DNA from: Halochromatium roseum
Lineage (GTDB): Bacteria; Pseudomonadota; Gammaproteobacteria; Chromatiales; Chromatiaceae
Length of the DNA: 64,000 bases
Direction: 5' to 3'
Assembly (NCBI RefSeq): GCF_016653315.1
Contig: NZ_NHSH01000006.1
Location: 62,001-126,000, forward strand
Made by a program: the position numbers and the translations under genes. Within the stretch, counting starts at the first letter, position 1. Every line of letters starts with the position of its first letter. This document shows positions 39,678-47,454 of this stretch, piece after piece. The notes below the pieces were generated by a model. The model was not told the DNA's origin and ran no database searches. It saw only the letters and a program-made list of their open reading frames with translations.

Positions 39678-39721
39678 TGTAAACATAAACTGACACAGGC
39701 GGGCGTCAGGTTAAACTAACA
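39678..39721 (+). promoter_or_regulatory. Orphan PpsR/CrtJ-type operator doublet
   Basis: Sites TGTAAACATAAACTGACA (39678-39695) and CGTCAGGTTAAACTAACA (39704-39721), 26 bp start to start. The second site is almost identical to the pucBA sites. The -35 would be CTGACA and the -10 TAAACT on the plus strand, but no gene follows on that strand before 40500. On the minus strand it lies about 155 bp upstream of the DUF2892 gene. Confidence 0.7.
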
Positions 39722-39926
39722 CTCAGAGCATCGCAAGCGGTTAATAAAGGCCCGCATCCGCATGATCTAGACCTCAGAGATCGTGTAACGCCTTTAGCGC
39801 AACAGTCTAGATTCGGGGATAAAGAGTGCTAGCGGAGCGACGCTAGAGTAGCGGTGCTAGCCGGTGCGCGAGGAGTACGAAGAGTACGAAGCTGAGGGAG
39901 GATTGCTTCGTCTTGTACCCTGGAGC

Positions 39927-39952
39927 GGCGCCGGCCGGAATCGCCCGGCGCC
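39927..39952. terminator. GC-rich hairpin downstream of the 59-residue gene
   Basis: GGCGCCGG and CCGGCGCC form an 8-bp perfect stem around 10 bases. It lies 19 bp beyond the stop codon at 39971 on the minus strand. There is no T-run, so it may be a weak terminator or an mRNA 3' structure. Confidence 0.5.
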
Positions 39953-39970
39953 ATGACGTTAGCCAGCGAG

Positions 39971-40150
39971 TTATCGATACTTCTCGCAGCCGGCCTTATC
40001 ACTGATTGCATCCAAGAACATTGCATCATACCAGGGAATCTGCTTGTCACAGATGTGGTAGAGATTCACCGATCTCGAATAGCCTTTAACGAAAAGCGTG
40101 CCCCCGACGACTATGATGGCGAACAGAAACATCAGCAACCCTGATTTCAT
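39971..40150 (-). CDS. 59-residue protein with an N-terminal membrane helix, unknown function
   Basis: The ATG at 40150 has GAGGGG 7 bases upstream. The protein starts MKSGLLMFLFAIIVVGGTLF, a clear signal anchor or membrane helix, and continues with a 35-residue hydrophilic part with two cysteines (YHICDKQIPWYDAM and KAGCEKYR). The stop is TAA at 39971. I do not recognise it. It lies between the DUF2892 gene and pucBA inside the photosynthesis cluster. A periplasmic domain with a possible Cys-Cys pair is a fair guess. It is too short for many gene callers. Confidence 0.65.
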   Translation of the reverse strand: MKSGLLMFLFAIIVVGGTLFVKGYSRSVNLYHICDKQIPWYDAMFLDAISDKAGCEKYR

Positions 40151-40279
40151 TGAAGTTTCCCCTCAAGTGGCGGCACAAAGCCATTGTAATCTTACATCTC
40201 AAGCCAACCGGTCCTCTACTGCAAACGACCCTCGAGCGATGATCTAGGCCTTGCCGCAATCGGTACCGACAAACTAGAG

Positions 40280-40311
40280 TATGACGTCGCTCAAGTATGA
40301 TGTCGCTCAAG
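40280..40311. repeat. 16-bp tandem duplication
   Basis: TATGACGTCGCTCAAG is followed at once by TATGATGTCGCTCAAG, one mismatch. Two units only. Confidence 0.7.
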
Positions 40312-40433
40312 CGTCCCCGCGCGACCACGATGACATAACCCTCTGAGGTTAGCGAGGGTTGCAAGACCGGTCAACGCCGAATCGGCATGTGCCGAGCGGT
40401 CTCAGCGGCCGTTGTTGGGCCCGCTCTCTAGCC

Positions 40434-40475
40434 GGAACGCTCCTCGGCACGGTCCCAGGAACGCCCCTCGGCACG
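40434..40475. repeat. 18-bp direct repeat, 24-bp period
   Basis: GGAACGCTCCTCGGCACG and GGAACGCCCCTCGGCACG are separated by 6 bases. They lie 25 bp before the pucBA operator doublet, so they may be part of a control region or a simple duplication. Confidence 0.65.
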
Positions 40476-40499
40476 CTGCCTGATTGACCAGAGAGCAAC

Positions 40500-40543
40500 T
40501 GTTAAGTTTTGTTGACATTTTATCGCGTCAAGCTAAACTGACA
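40500..40543 (+). promoter_or_regulatory. pucBA promoter with PpsR/CrtJ-type operator doublet (40676 pair)
   Basis: Sites TGTTAAGTTTTGTTGACA (40500-40517) and CGTCAAGCTAAACTGACA (40526-40543), 26 bp apart. The -35 is TTGACA (40512-40517) and the -10 TAAACT (40534-40539), spacer 16. It is 132 bp before pucB. Confidence 0.82.
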
Positions 40544-40675
40544 CTCAATCGGAACTGTCAGCCAGGCACTAGGAGCCGCGGGCGGCTTATCGCTGGCCGC
40601 AGCCAATCTCGTTCTGTATCGCAACAGTACCCGACAACCGATTTGCGAGGGGCACGCCCCTAGGAGACTCAAGAG

Positions 40676-40819
40676 ATGTCAGAAGACAAGCACCCCTCGG
40701 GCCTCACCCCCGAGCAAGCCAAAGAGTTTCATGAACAATTTAAGATCACATACACCGCCTATGTCGGCATCGCCGCGATCGCACACCTGATGGTGATGAT
40801 CTGGAAACCTTGGTTCTGA
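40676..40819 (+). CDS. pucB: LH2 antenna beta polypeptide, divergent copy
   Basis: 47 residues, MSEDKHPSGLTPEQAKEFHE to MVMIWKPWF. The conserved histidines are in EFHEQ and IAHLMV. It differs strongly from the three other beta copies of the window (FKITYTAYVGIAAIA instead of WKHGTWSWVMIASVV), so it may belong to a spectrally different LH2. It is preceded by AGGAGAC and followed 13 bp later by pucA. Confidence 0.93.
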   Translation: MSEDKHPSGLTPEQAKEFHEQFKITYTAYVGIAAIAHLMVMIWKPWF

Positions 40820-40832
40820 ACAGGAGGCGAAT

Positions 40833-41066
40833 GTGTTTCAAAAAGTCTTCAACTACAAACCCGCCGAGCATGACTACCGCATCTGGCTGGTTATCAACCC
40901 GGCAGTCTGGCTGATCCCCATCTTCGCCCTCGTCCTCCTTGTCGCCATCGCCGTGCATGCGATGGTCTTCGCAATGCCGGAATACAGCTGGAGCAAGGCC
41001 GATAGCATGGAGCCGACGGCTCAGACGATTGCGGCAGCACCGACACAGACACAGAAAACCGAGTAA
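40833..41066 (+). CDS. pucA: LH2 antenna alpha polypeptide, divergent copy
   Basis: 77 residues from a GTG at 40833, with AGGAGG 5 bases upstream. An ATG two bases earlier is in another frame and gives no antenna protein. The N-terminus FQKVFNYKPAEHDYRIWLVI leads to the helix with the pigment His in AIAVHAMVFAMPEYSW. Tyr and Trp are present in PEYSW, the region that hydrogen-bonds B850 in LH2. It has a hydrophilic 27-residue tail. A hairpin at 41101-41130 separates it from the P450 gene. Confidence 0.93.
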   Translation: MFQKVFNYKPAEHDYRIWLVINPAVWLIPIFALVLLVAIAVHAMVFAMPEYSWSKADSMEPTAQTIAAAPTQTQKTE

Positions 41067-41100
41067 TTCTGCGCAAGGTCGCCGACCTGAATGCCTAGTG

Positions 41101-41130
41101 GATCGGAGCCGTGACGAACGGCCTCCGATC
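41101..41130 (+). terminator. Hairpin between pucA and the P450 gene
   Basis: GATCGGAG(CC) pairs with (GG)CCTCCGATC, loop of about 10 bases, followed by AGGTCTTATT. It could be a partial terminator that makes downstream P450 expression lower than that of pucBA. Confidence 0.6.
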
Positions 41131-41141
41131 AGGTCTTATTC

Positions 41142-42518
41142 ATGCACCTGCACCCCGCCACTGACCCCGTGACGCCTCCCAACCAGGTCGTCACCAAACC
41201 GCCGACCTTATCAGCCTTTGCATCCCTGCCGCCGTTGTTCCGTCGCGATCTTCTCAGCTTGTTCGCGCGGGCCTCGCAGTCGCCGCTCGTTCGTCTTGAC
41301 TATCTCGGCCTCCGCCTGTTTCAGCTCAATGATCCCGCGCTGATTCGACAGGTGCTGTTGGACAAAGAGCGACGTTATCGCAAGGGCCGCCTCATGCGAC
41401 GGCTCGGTGCGGTGACTGGCGAAGGTCTACTGATCAACGACGGCGAACGCTGGAAGAAGCATCGCCGTCTAGCGAATCCGTCTATGTCTGGCCGTCGCCT
41501 GACGGGGTATGCGCCGGCAATGGCCGAATCGGCTCGCCTCCTGGTCGAGCGTTGGCGAGCCCTGCCAGCGGGACAGCCGGTCGACCTGATAGCGGAGATC
41601 TCCCGCACCACCCTGATCGCCTTACTGCGGACGCTTTTTGGCATCGACTACGACGCGCGCTACGCAGATGTCAGCGAAGTCATTCATCGCCTGCTTGATG
41701 CTCTCGTACAACGCGGGAGCAGCCTCCTCGCAGCGCCGCTGAGTTGGCCGACGCCGTCCAACCTCGCCTTCCGGCGCAAGATCTCCGAGGCCGAAATGAT
41801 CCTGGCGCGCATTATCGACAGCCGCCGCCGCTATCTAGACGACGCTGATGATCCGAGCGATCTGCTTGGCCAATGGCTTCGCCAGCGCGAGCAAGACCCC
41901 GAGCACTTCACCCCGGAAGAGATGCGCGACGAACTCATGACCATGCTCATCGCTGGTCATCATTCGCTCGCCATCGCACTGAGCTGGGCACTGTGGGAGA
42001 TCGCCGGTGACTCAGACCTGCAACAAGGACTCCACACAGAGGTGGACGCGCTAGCGCAGGCGCCAACCGACGCCAACGCCCTGCAGACCCTGCCGTTGAC
42101 CCAAGGCACCTTCCTCGAGGCGCTACGTCTTTATCCACAGCCACCGATCCTGCTCCGTGACGCCCTCAGCGACCATGTCCTTGGCGGTTACCGCATCCGC
42201 GCTGGCGATCAGCTCATCATCAACATCCTCGCCATCCACCACGACCCGCAGCTGTGGCCGGAGCCACATCGTTTCCGGGCCGATCGCTATCCGAACATCA
42301 ATCCAGATCATCTGATGCAGGCGCATCATCTGGGCTTTGGAGGTGGACCGCGAAGCTGTATCGGACGGCGCTTCGCCCTGATCGAGGGCACCCTACTCCT
42401 CGCCCATCTCCTGCGCGGACTGCAGCTCGATCGGGCTATCCCGGGTCCGATCGCGCCTCGCTTTGCCGGCATGATGGTGCCTTCGGCGCCGTTGCTGCTG
42501 CATGTAACCCCAAGGTGA
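41142..42518 (+). CDS. Cytochrome P450 with an atypical I-helix
   Basis: 458 residues, no membrane anchor. The heme signature is FGGGPRSCIGRRFAL with Cys406; the ExxR motif is E326-ALR. The LRLYPQPPILLRDALSDHVL region and the general pattern resemble CYP175/CYP97-like carotenoid hydroxylases, which is only a hint. The oxygen-activation motif normally AGxET(T/S) reads A271-G-H-H-S-L, so the usual acid and threonine are replaced by His and Ser. It lies 75 bp after pucA and overlaps the next gene by 4 bases (GTGA). A role in modifying a carotenoid or another pigment is inferred from context. Confidence 0.9.
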   Translation: MHLHPATDPVTPPNQVVTKPPTLSAFASLPPLFRRDLLSLFARASQSPLVRLDYLGLRLFQLNDPALIRQVLLDKERRYRKGRLMRRLGAVTGEGLLINDGERWKKHRRLANPSMSGRRLTGYAPAMAESARLLVERWRALPAGQPVDLIAEISRTTLIALLRTLFGIDYDARYADVSEVIHRLLDALVQRGSSLLAAPLSWPTPSNLAFRRKISEAEMILARIIDSRRRYLDDADDPSDLLGQWLRQREQDPEHFTPEEMRDELMTMLIAGHHSLAIALSWALWEIAGDSDLQQGLHTEVDALAQAPTDANALQTLPLTQGTFLEALRLYPQPPILLRDALSDHVLGGYRIRAGDQLIINILAIHHDPQLWPEPHRFRADRYPNINPDHLMQAHHLGFGGGPRSCIGRRFALIEGTLLLAHLLRGLQLDRAIPGPIAPRFAGMMVPSAPLLLHVTPR

Positions 42519-43435
42519 ACAAGGCAGCCAAGGTCGATACTCAAAGCCCTGGCGGCGCGGTGCCGGTCGCGCCGACGCTCGACGGCGTCAGCCGCACCCT
42601 ACTGATCCCACTGCTCGCCCGCGCCGAGGCCCAGTCGCTTTGGCCAGGGGTTGCATTCGATGACGCCGCGGCGCGTCGCCTGACGGCACAGCTTGCAGTC
42701 GATCGCGCCGAGCTGGGATCAGACCCCTTCCCGATGCGGCTCTGCATCAGCCGCTCAATTGCGATTGAGGCGGCACTCAATCGGTTATTGAGCACGCCCA
42801 TCGAGCGCACGCTGGTGCTGATCGCCTGTGGTCTCGATACCCTGCCTGTCCGGCTTGACGCATCACTGGCGCCAGCACAACGGGCGCGCCTGCGCCACTG
42901 GGTCTGTGCCGACTTGCCGCCGGTCATGGCGCTACGCGACCAGCTCCTGCCAGCCTCGGCGCAGATTCGGCACGTCTGTGCGTCCCTGCCCGACCAGCTC
43001 GATGAGATCGCCGCCGCCCTCGACGAGACGCGGCCAGTGTTTATCCTGGAAGGGGTACTACCCTACCTCGATGCCGAACAGGTTGCAGACTGCCTCGCCG
43101 CACTTGGCAGACTCGCGCCCGCCGGGGCCGATCTCCTGATCGATGGCTACCACCCAGCCCTGCTCGCCTTCTCGCGGCTTGGCAACACCTTTCGGCGGAT
43201 GCGCACTCAATTCCGCTTTGGCATCGCCGACCCGCGCGATTACGCCAAGATGGCCGCGCGCATCCAGGTTCATGCTCAGCACGATCTACTGCGTCCCCTG
43301 CCCTGGCGACACCGCAAGCGCGCCTGGCTGCCATCGCTCGTCGCTAGCGGCAAGCCGCTCGCGACCCTAACCCAGCTCGAACTCAGACCGAGCACCGAGG
43401 ATGCCATCTTCCTTCAACGCCGCGGCATCCGATAG
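42515..43435 (+). CDS. SAM-dependent methyltransferase, LCM/PPM1 family
   Basis: 306 residues from GTG at 42515, overlapping the P450 stop codon. Family markers are RSIAIEAALNRLL-type N-terminal helix, the SAM motif LVLIACGLDTLPVRL near residue 105, and FILEGVLPYLDAEQV. LCM-family enzymes methylate carboxylates or hydroxyls of proteins, polyketides and mycolate-like compounds. The coupling with a P450 suggests oxidation followed by methylation of the same compound. It converges with crtC, and the two coding ends overlap by 22 bp. The substrate is unknown. Confidence 0.85.
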   Translation: MNKAAKVDTQSPGGAVPVAPTLDGVSRTLLIPLLARAEAQSLWPGVAFDDAAARRLTAQLAVDRAELGSDPFPMRLCISRSIAIEAALNRLLSTPIERTLVLIACGLDTLPVRLDASLAPAQRARLRHWVCADLPPVMALRDQLLPASAQIRHVCASLPDQLDEIAAALDETRPVFILEGVLPYLDAEQVADCLAALGRLAPAGADLLIDGYHPALLAFSRLGNTFRRMRTQFRFGIADPRDYAKMAARIQVHAQHDLLRPLPWRHRKRAWLPSLVASGKPLATLTQLELRPSTEDAIFLQRRGIR

Positions 43436-44481
43436 GGCAACAAATGCTGGACCCAAGCCGAGCGGAAGCGATCGAGCGATAGGCTCTCATGCACGGCCTC
43501 GATCGGGCGGCCCTGCAGGTGTGACGCAATCACCGAGCGGGAATAGAACGGGGTATCTTCGAGGGTCTTGACGACCCGTGGCGGATGCTGAGCATCGGCT
43601 TGACTAGAACGCGGCATGCGCCAGATCGGCGTGCGCGCAAGGCGATGATCCGGCGGCGCCTCAAAATGGCTCAAGCCGCCATCCGCACCGAAGTGGAGCC
43701 CAAGCGAGAGCCTGTCTCCCTCCCGTCGATCGGCATGATAGAGGATCAGACTCTCATCACCACCGAGACTGGCCCGCGACCAATCCCAATAGCGGAAGGC
43801 ATCCTCTAGCGGCTCGTCGCCCCAGTTGCGGTCTAGGTAGGCATGACCAGTCCAGCTGATGGCTGGACGCTCCAGACTGACCTCAACACGGGCACTCGGC
43901 GCGATCGGTCGCCAGCGGTGCCGCCCGGCCTGATCTAGCTCGAAGACCTGCTCATTGATAAAGGTCGGCGTGACCTTGACCTCACCGCGCACGCGCTGCG
44001 GGATCGGCGTGCCGATCTCATCGATCTCCACCCTCAGGGTCCGATCAGCCCCCCAGTGCAGGGCGCTAGGTCCGATCTGCAAGTGCGAGGGACTTTGCGT
44101 GAGTCCGTGCTGACGCCGCTCGGTCATGGTCCAACGCCGCGCTTGGCCGTAGAGACAGACGTTCAGCGAGCAATAATCGCGCGGCTCATCGCGTCCACGC
44201 CGCCGGCCCTTGAAGTAGTAAGGCGAGAAGACGCTGCCGATGAAGGCGATCAGGGTCAGCCCATGGAGACCATCATCACTGAGCGCATCGACATACCACC
44301 AGGCGTAGCCGCGCGCTGGAACCTGAACGCTTAGGTCAGGTCCTTGAGGATCGCCTCCGCCGCCAGGCGCCCCGAGATGGTCGCCATCGGCACCCCCGGC
44401 CCCGGATGCACGCTGCCCCCCGCCAGATAGAGTCCCGCCAGTCGCGAGCGCGCCGCCGAGCGGCTGAACGGCCCCCGCCAT
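43414..44481 (-). CDS. crtC: Carotenoid 1,2-hydratase; start codon uncertain
   Basis: CrtC adds water across the 1,2 double bond of acyclic carotenoid ends. The core is clear: GYAWWYVDALSDDGLHGLTL, IAFIGSVFSPYYFKGRRRGR, SLNVCLYG, ISWTGHAYLDRNWGDEPLED and WDWSRASLGGDESLILYHAD. Other CrtC proteins begin about 15 residues before WWYVD. Here that point falls at or inside the end of the upstream crtD paralogue, and I find no ATG, GTG or TTG between its stop (44331) and the conserved core. The nearest ATG in frame is at 44481, giving 355 residues and a 151-bp overlap. The frame itself stays open to 44628. Okenone has a methoxy end that needs CrtC and CrtF. Confidence 0.9.
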   Translation of the reverse strand: MAGAVQPLGGALATGGTLSGGGQRASGAGGADGDHLGAPGGGGDPQGPDLSVQVPARGYAWWYVDALSDDGLHGLTLIAFIGSVFSPYYFKGRRRGRDEPRDYCSLNVCLYGQARRWTMTERRQHGLTQSPSHLQIGPSALHWGADRTLRVEIDEIGTPIPQRVRGEVKVTPTFINEQVFELDQAGRHRWRPIAPSARVEVSLERPAISWTGHAYLDRNWGDEPLEDAFRYWDWSRASLGGDESLILYHADRREGDRLSLGLHFGADGGLSHFEAPPDHRLARTPIWRMPRSSQADAQHPPRVVKTLEDTPFYSRSVIASHLQGRPIEAVHESLSLDRFRSAWVQHLLPYRMPRR

Positions 44482-45806
44482 CCATGCGAGGTGCGGCCGT
44501 AGAGCGCCCCCCCAGTGGCCGGAAACAGGCGCTCGAACTCCGTCGGCGTCGTGATGACCCGACGCTCCGGATTGAGGTCGGTCCTGAGGCCACAGCGGCG
44601 CAACAGGTTGAAGGTCTGCTCCTCGCATTGCTCGATCTCTTCGCTAGTAAAAGGTTTGGTGTCGCCCCGCGCGGGCGCATTGACGAGGCACAACAGCCGC
44701 TCCGGCCCCGCGACCTCGGCATCGTCATCGCGATCCTGTGCGCAGACATAGACCGTCGGCTCCCTGGGCAGCTCACCACGCCCAAAGATGGCCTCGAACT
44801 CCTCTGCATAGTTGCGGCAAAAAAACACATTGTGGCGCACCAACGGGAAGCCACTGGTCTTGGCATGAACGCTGAAGGTCACTGCCGATAATGAGCGCGC
44901 GGAGCGTGGATGCGCCGGGGTCGCGCGGCGCGCTGCCGCCCCAAAGGCCCCAGCGGACAGGGCCGCGACATCGGCGTTACAGAGCACGGCATCCGCCTGG
45001 ATACGCTCGCCGCTCTCAAGCTGCACGCCAACGACGCGCTTGCGCTCGACGAGGATCTCCTGCACGCCGGCCTGATAACGCAGCTCAACGCCTTGCTCCT
45101 GCGCAAGCGCGGCACAGGCCTTAGGCAACTGATGGATACCCCCATCGACGGTCCAGACCCCAGCCTGCTCCACATGCGCGACAATCCCGAGCGTTGGCGG
45201 CGCGTGGAACGGCGAGGAACCGACATAGGTGGCATAACGGCCGAACAGCTGGCGCAGACGCGGATCAGGGAAGAAGCGGCCCAAGTCCTGCCAGAGGGTC
45301 GAGTAGGGCTTCAGACGCGCCACCGGAATCAGGCCAGAATCGAGCACCAGCGAGAGCGGGGTCGGCTCCGCGAGCTGGATGAAGGCATGCTCCAAGGTGC
45401 GGTACATATCGCTGGCACGCGCGCAGAAGGCGCGAAACAGACGCGCCTGCTCGGCACCAGCAAAATCGCCGATCGCCTCGGCCGAGCGATCGATATCGGT
45501 ATAGAGGTCGAGCCGCTCATCCTCACTCCAAGCATGGCGAGCCAAGACCTCGACCGGATGCAGGCTGAGGTAATCATCGAGCCTGGCTCCAGCCGCGGCG
45601 AAGAGCTCCTCGAACACCCAGCGCATGGTCACCACGGTCGGCCCTGAATCGATCCGTGCACCGGCGACTTGGACCTCACGCATCTTGCCGCCCGGATAGC
45701 CTGAGCGCTCAAGTAGGGTCACCCTGAGACCCTGGGCGGCGATCCTGATCGCGGCGGCCAGACCGCCAATCCCAGCGCCAATGACAACAACGTGCGGCTC
45801 AGCCAT
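44331..45806 (-). CDS. CrtD-type carotenoid desaturase/ketolase, paralogue 1
   Basis: 491 residues of the phytoene desaturase family. It has the FAD motif VVVIGAGIGGLAAAIRIAAQ, the CrtD-like RYATYVGSSPFHAPPTL, and a C-terminal FAD segment LYLAGGSVHPGPGVPMATIS. In okenone producers two such CrtD paralogues are known, CruO (C-4 ketolase) and CruS (3,4-desaturase and C-2 ketolase). I cannot decide which this is. The close overlap with crtC, which acts on the same acyclic end, slightly favours the CruS role. A good ribosome binding site (AGGGAG) precedes the ATG. Confidence 0.88.
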   Translation of the reverse strand: MAEPHVVVIGAGIGGLAAAIRIAAQGLRVTLLERSGYPGGKMREVQVAGARIDSGPTVVTMRWVFEELFAAAGARLDDYLSLHPVEVLARHAWSEDERLDLYTDIDRSAEAIGDFAGAEQARLFRAFCARASDMYRTLEHAFIQLAEPTPLSLVLDSGLIPVARLKPYSTLWQDLGRFFPDPRLRQLFGRYATYVGSSPFHAPPTLGIVAHVEQAGVWTVDGGIHQLPKACAALAQEQGVELRYQAGVQEILVERKRVVGVQLESGERIQADAVLCNADVAALSAGAFGAAARRATPAHPRSARSLSAVTFSVHAKTSGFPLVRHNVFFCRNYAEEFEAIFGRGELPREPTVYVCAQDRDDDAEVAGPERLLCLVNAPARGDTKPFTSEEIEQCEEQTFNLLRRCGLRTDLNPERRVITTPTEFERLFPATGGALYGRTSHGWRGPFSRSAARSRLAGLYLAGGSVHPGPGVPMATISGRLAAEAILKDLT

Positions 45807-45927
45807 CGGCTCCCTGGGACCTGAGGCAGGCGCGAGCCGAGACCATCAGCACTGCGATGAGAAGGACGCAGTGCTGAACAGGATAGCGGCTGGCGCGATT
45901 GTGGGAATGACTCAACAACGGTCTCAA

Positions 45928-47418
45928 TTAGAGGCTTTTCAGCACCATATCCGCCGCCAGGCGCCCGGAGATCGATGCCATCGGGATACCCGGGCCTGGG
46001 TGCGCGCTACCACCAGCGGTAAACAACTGCTCGATCTTGGTCACCGCGCCAGGACGATCGAACGAACCCCACCAACCATGATTGACGCGCCCAAAGACCG
46101 CCCCACCAGAGGCTGGATAGGCACGCTCGAAATGGGCCGGCGTCGTCACCGCAATGTCTTCGCGCTCGGCGAGCGTCAGCCCGCACTGTTGGAGCAAGGC
46201 GGTCACCTGCTCGCCACAGCGGCCTATCTCTTCATCGGAGAGAACCTGAGAGTCACCCCGCGAGGGCGCATTGACCACGATCAACATTCGCTCGCGCTCG
46301 GCTGGCTCCGGCGCCGAGGGATCACCGCGATCCTGCGCACAGAGGTAGACGGTCGGATGGGCGGGGAGTCGTAGATCCTCGAAGATCGCCTTGAACTCAT
46401 CCGCATAGTCGCGCGGGAAGAAGACGTTATGATACTGCATCGGAAACCCGACCGGGCGCGCCAGCAGATTCCAGGTCACCACCGAATGGGAGCGCTTCTC
46501 AGGCGGAATCGGCGGCACCGCCCGCTTGGCTTGCTCGCCGAACAGACCCGCACCCAGCGCGGCCGCATCCGCATTACAGATCACAGCATCGGCTGCAAGC
46601 TGCTCGCCATTTTCCAAGCGCACGCCACGAGCGCGCCCGCCTTCAACCAGGATCTCGGCCACAGCCGTACCATAGTTCAGCTCAACACCCTTCTCGACCG
46701 CCAGCTCCGCCAGTGCCTCGGGCAAGCGATGGATGCCGCCTTCCACCGCATGTACACCGCGGCTTTCGACATCGGCCACCAGCATCAGGGTCGCCGGGGC
46801 ATGGTAAGGGGAGGCGCCGACGTAAGTCGCATAGCGGCCAAACAGCTGCCGCAGGCGCGGGTCCTTGAAGTAGCTGCCGAGCGCTTGCCAGAGCGTGAAC
46901 ACGGCCTTGATCCGCATCAGCTCACCCAGCCCGTTCCAGCCGAAGCGCGCGAAGATGGTCACCGGCGTCGGCTGCTGCGACTGGATGAAGGGCACGTCTA
47001 AGGCTGCATAGACGCGCTTGGCATGGGCGGCGAAGCGGCGAAAACCATCCGCCTCCTTGGCCCCGGCAAACTCAGCGATGGCCTGCGCGGAGCGTTCATG
47101 TTCACCGAACAGATCCAGGCGCTCGGTCTCACTCCAGGCATGGCGCGCCAGCACCTCCGCCTGATGCAGTTTGACCCGTTCACCGAGGTCAGCACCGGCC
47201 TCACGAAAGATCTGCTCGAAGACCCACGGCATCGTCAGCACCGTCGGGCCCGTATAGAAGGATTGATCGCCAACGTGCTGCTCGCGCAGCTTGCCACCGG
47301 GATGATGACCACGCTCGAGGACTCTGACATCAAGGCCGTTCAAGGCGAGCTTCAAAGCCGCACTCAAACCGCCCATCCCGGCACCGATGACAATGACCTG
47401 TTTCTTGCGCGACGGCAT
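45928..47418 (-). CDS. CrtD-type carotenoid desaturase/ketolase, paralogue 2
   Basis: 496 residues, clearly paralogous to the 44331 protein along its whole length. FAD motif VIVIGAGMGGLSAALKLALN; GRYATYVGASPYHAPATLML; final LFTAGGSAHPGPGIPMASIS. It starts 37 bp after a PpsR-type site doublet at 47455-47498, so it probably heads the operon paralogue 2 - paralogue 1 - crtC. Like its neighbour it should be CruO or CruS in an okenone pathway, or a true CrtD. It is not a CrtI by position and pairing, though that cannot be excluded. Confidence 0.88.
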   Translation of the reverse strand: MPSRKKQVIVIGAGMGGLSAALKLALNGLDVRVLERGHHPGGKLREQHVGDQSFYTGPTVLTMPWVFEQIFREAGADLGERVKLHQAEVLARHAWSETERLDLFGEHERSAQAIAEFAGAKEADGFRRFAAHAKRVYAALDVPFIQSQQPTPVTIFARFGWNGLGELMRIKAVFTLWQALGSYFKDPRLRQLFGRYATYVGASPYHAPATLMLVADVESRGVHAVEGGIHRLPEALAELAVEKGVELNYGTAVAEILVEGGRARGVRLENGEQLAADAVICNADAAALGAGLFGEQAKRAVPPIPPEKRSHSVVTWNLLARPVGFPMQYHNVFFPRDYADEFKAIFEDLRLPAHPTVYLCAQDRGDPSAPEPAERERMLIVVNAPSRGDSQVLSDEEIGRCGEQVTALLQQCGLTLAEREDIAVTTPAHFERAYPASGGAVFGRVNHGWWGSFDRPGAVTKIEQLFTAGGSAHPGPGIPMASISGRLAADMVLKSL

Positions 47419-47454
47419 ACGCTGAGATACTCGAATTTGCTAAGTTGACACAGG

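Larger units (their letters stand above)
40151..40499. other. Intergenic region with short tandem and direct repeats
   Basis: No gene is supported. It contains a 16-bp tandem duplication (40280-40311), an 18-bp direct repeat with one mismatch (40434-40451 and 40458-40475), and a TCGGCA-TG-TGCCGA hairpin at 40382-40395. Confidence 0.55.

Noticed and set aside
40187-40198. TGTAA-tc-TTACA palindrome considered as another PpsR site
   Set aside because: The spacing between TGT and ACA is 6, not 12, and there is no partner site 26 bp away.
40831-40833. ATG at 40831 as the start of the divergent pucA
   Set aside because: It is in another reading frame that gives no antenna protein; the GTG at 40833 gives the full alpha chain.
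45928-47418. Calling this CrtI phytoene desaturase
   Set aside because: It pairs as a close paralogue with the other CrtD-like protein and has the CrtD-like RYATYVG segment; no crtB accompanies it.
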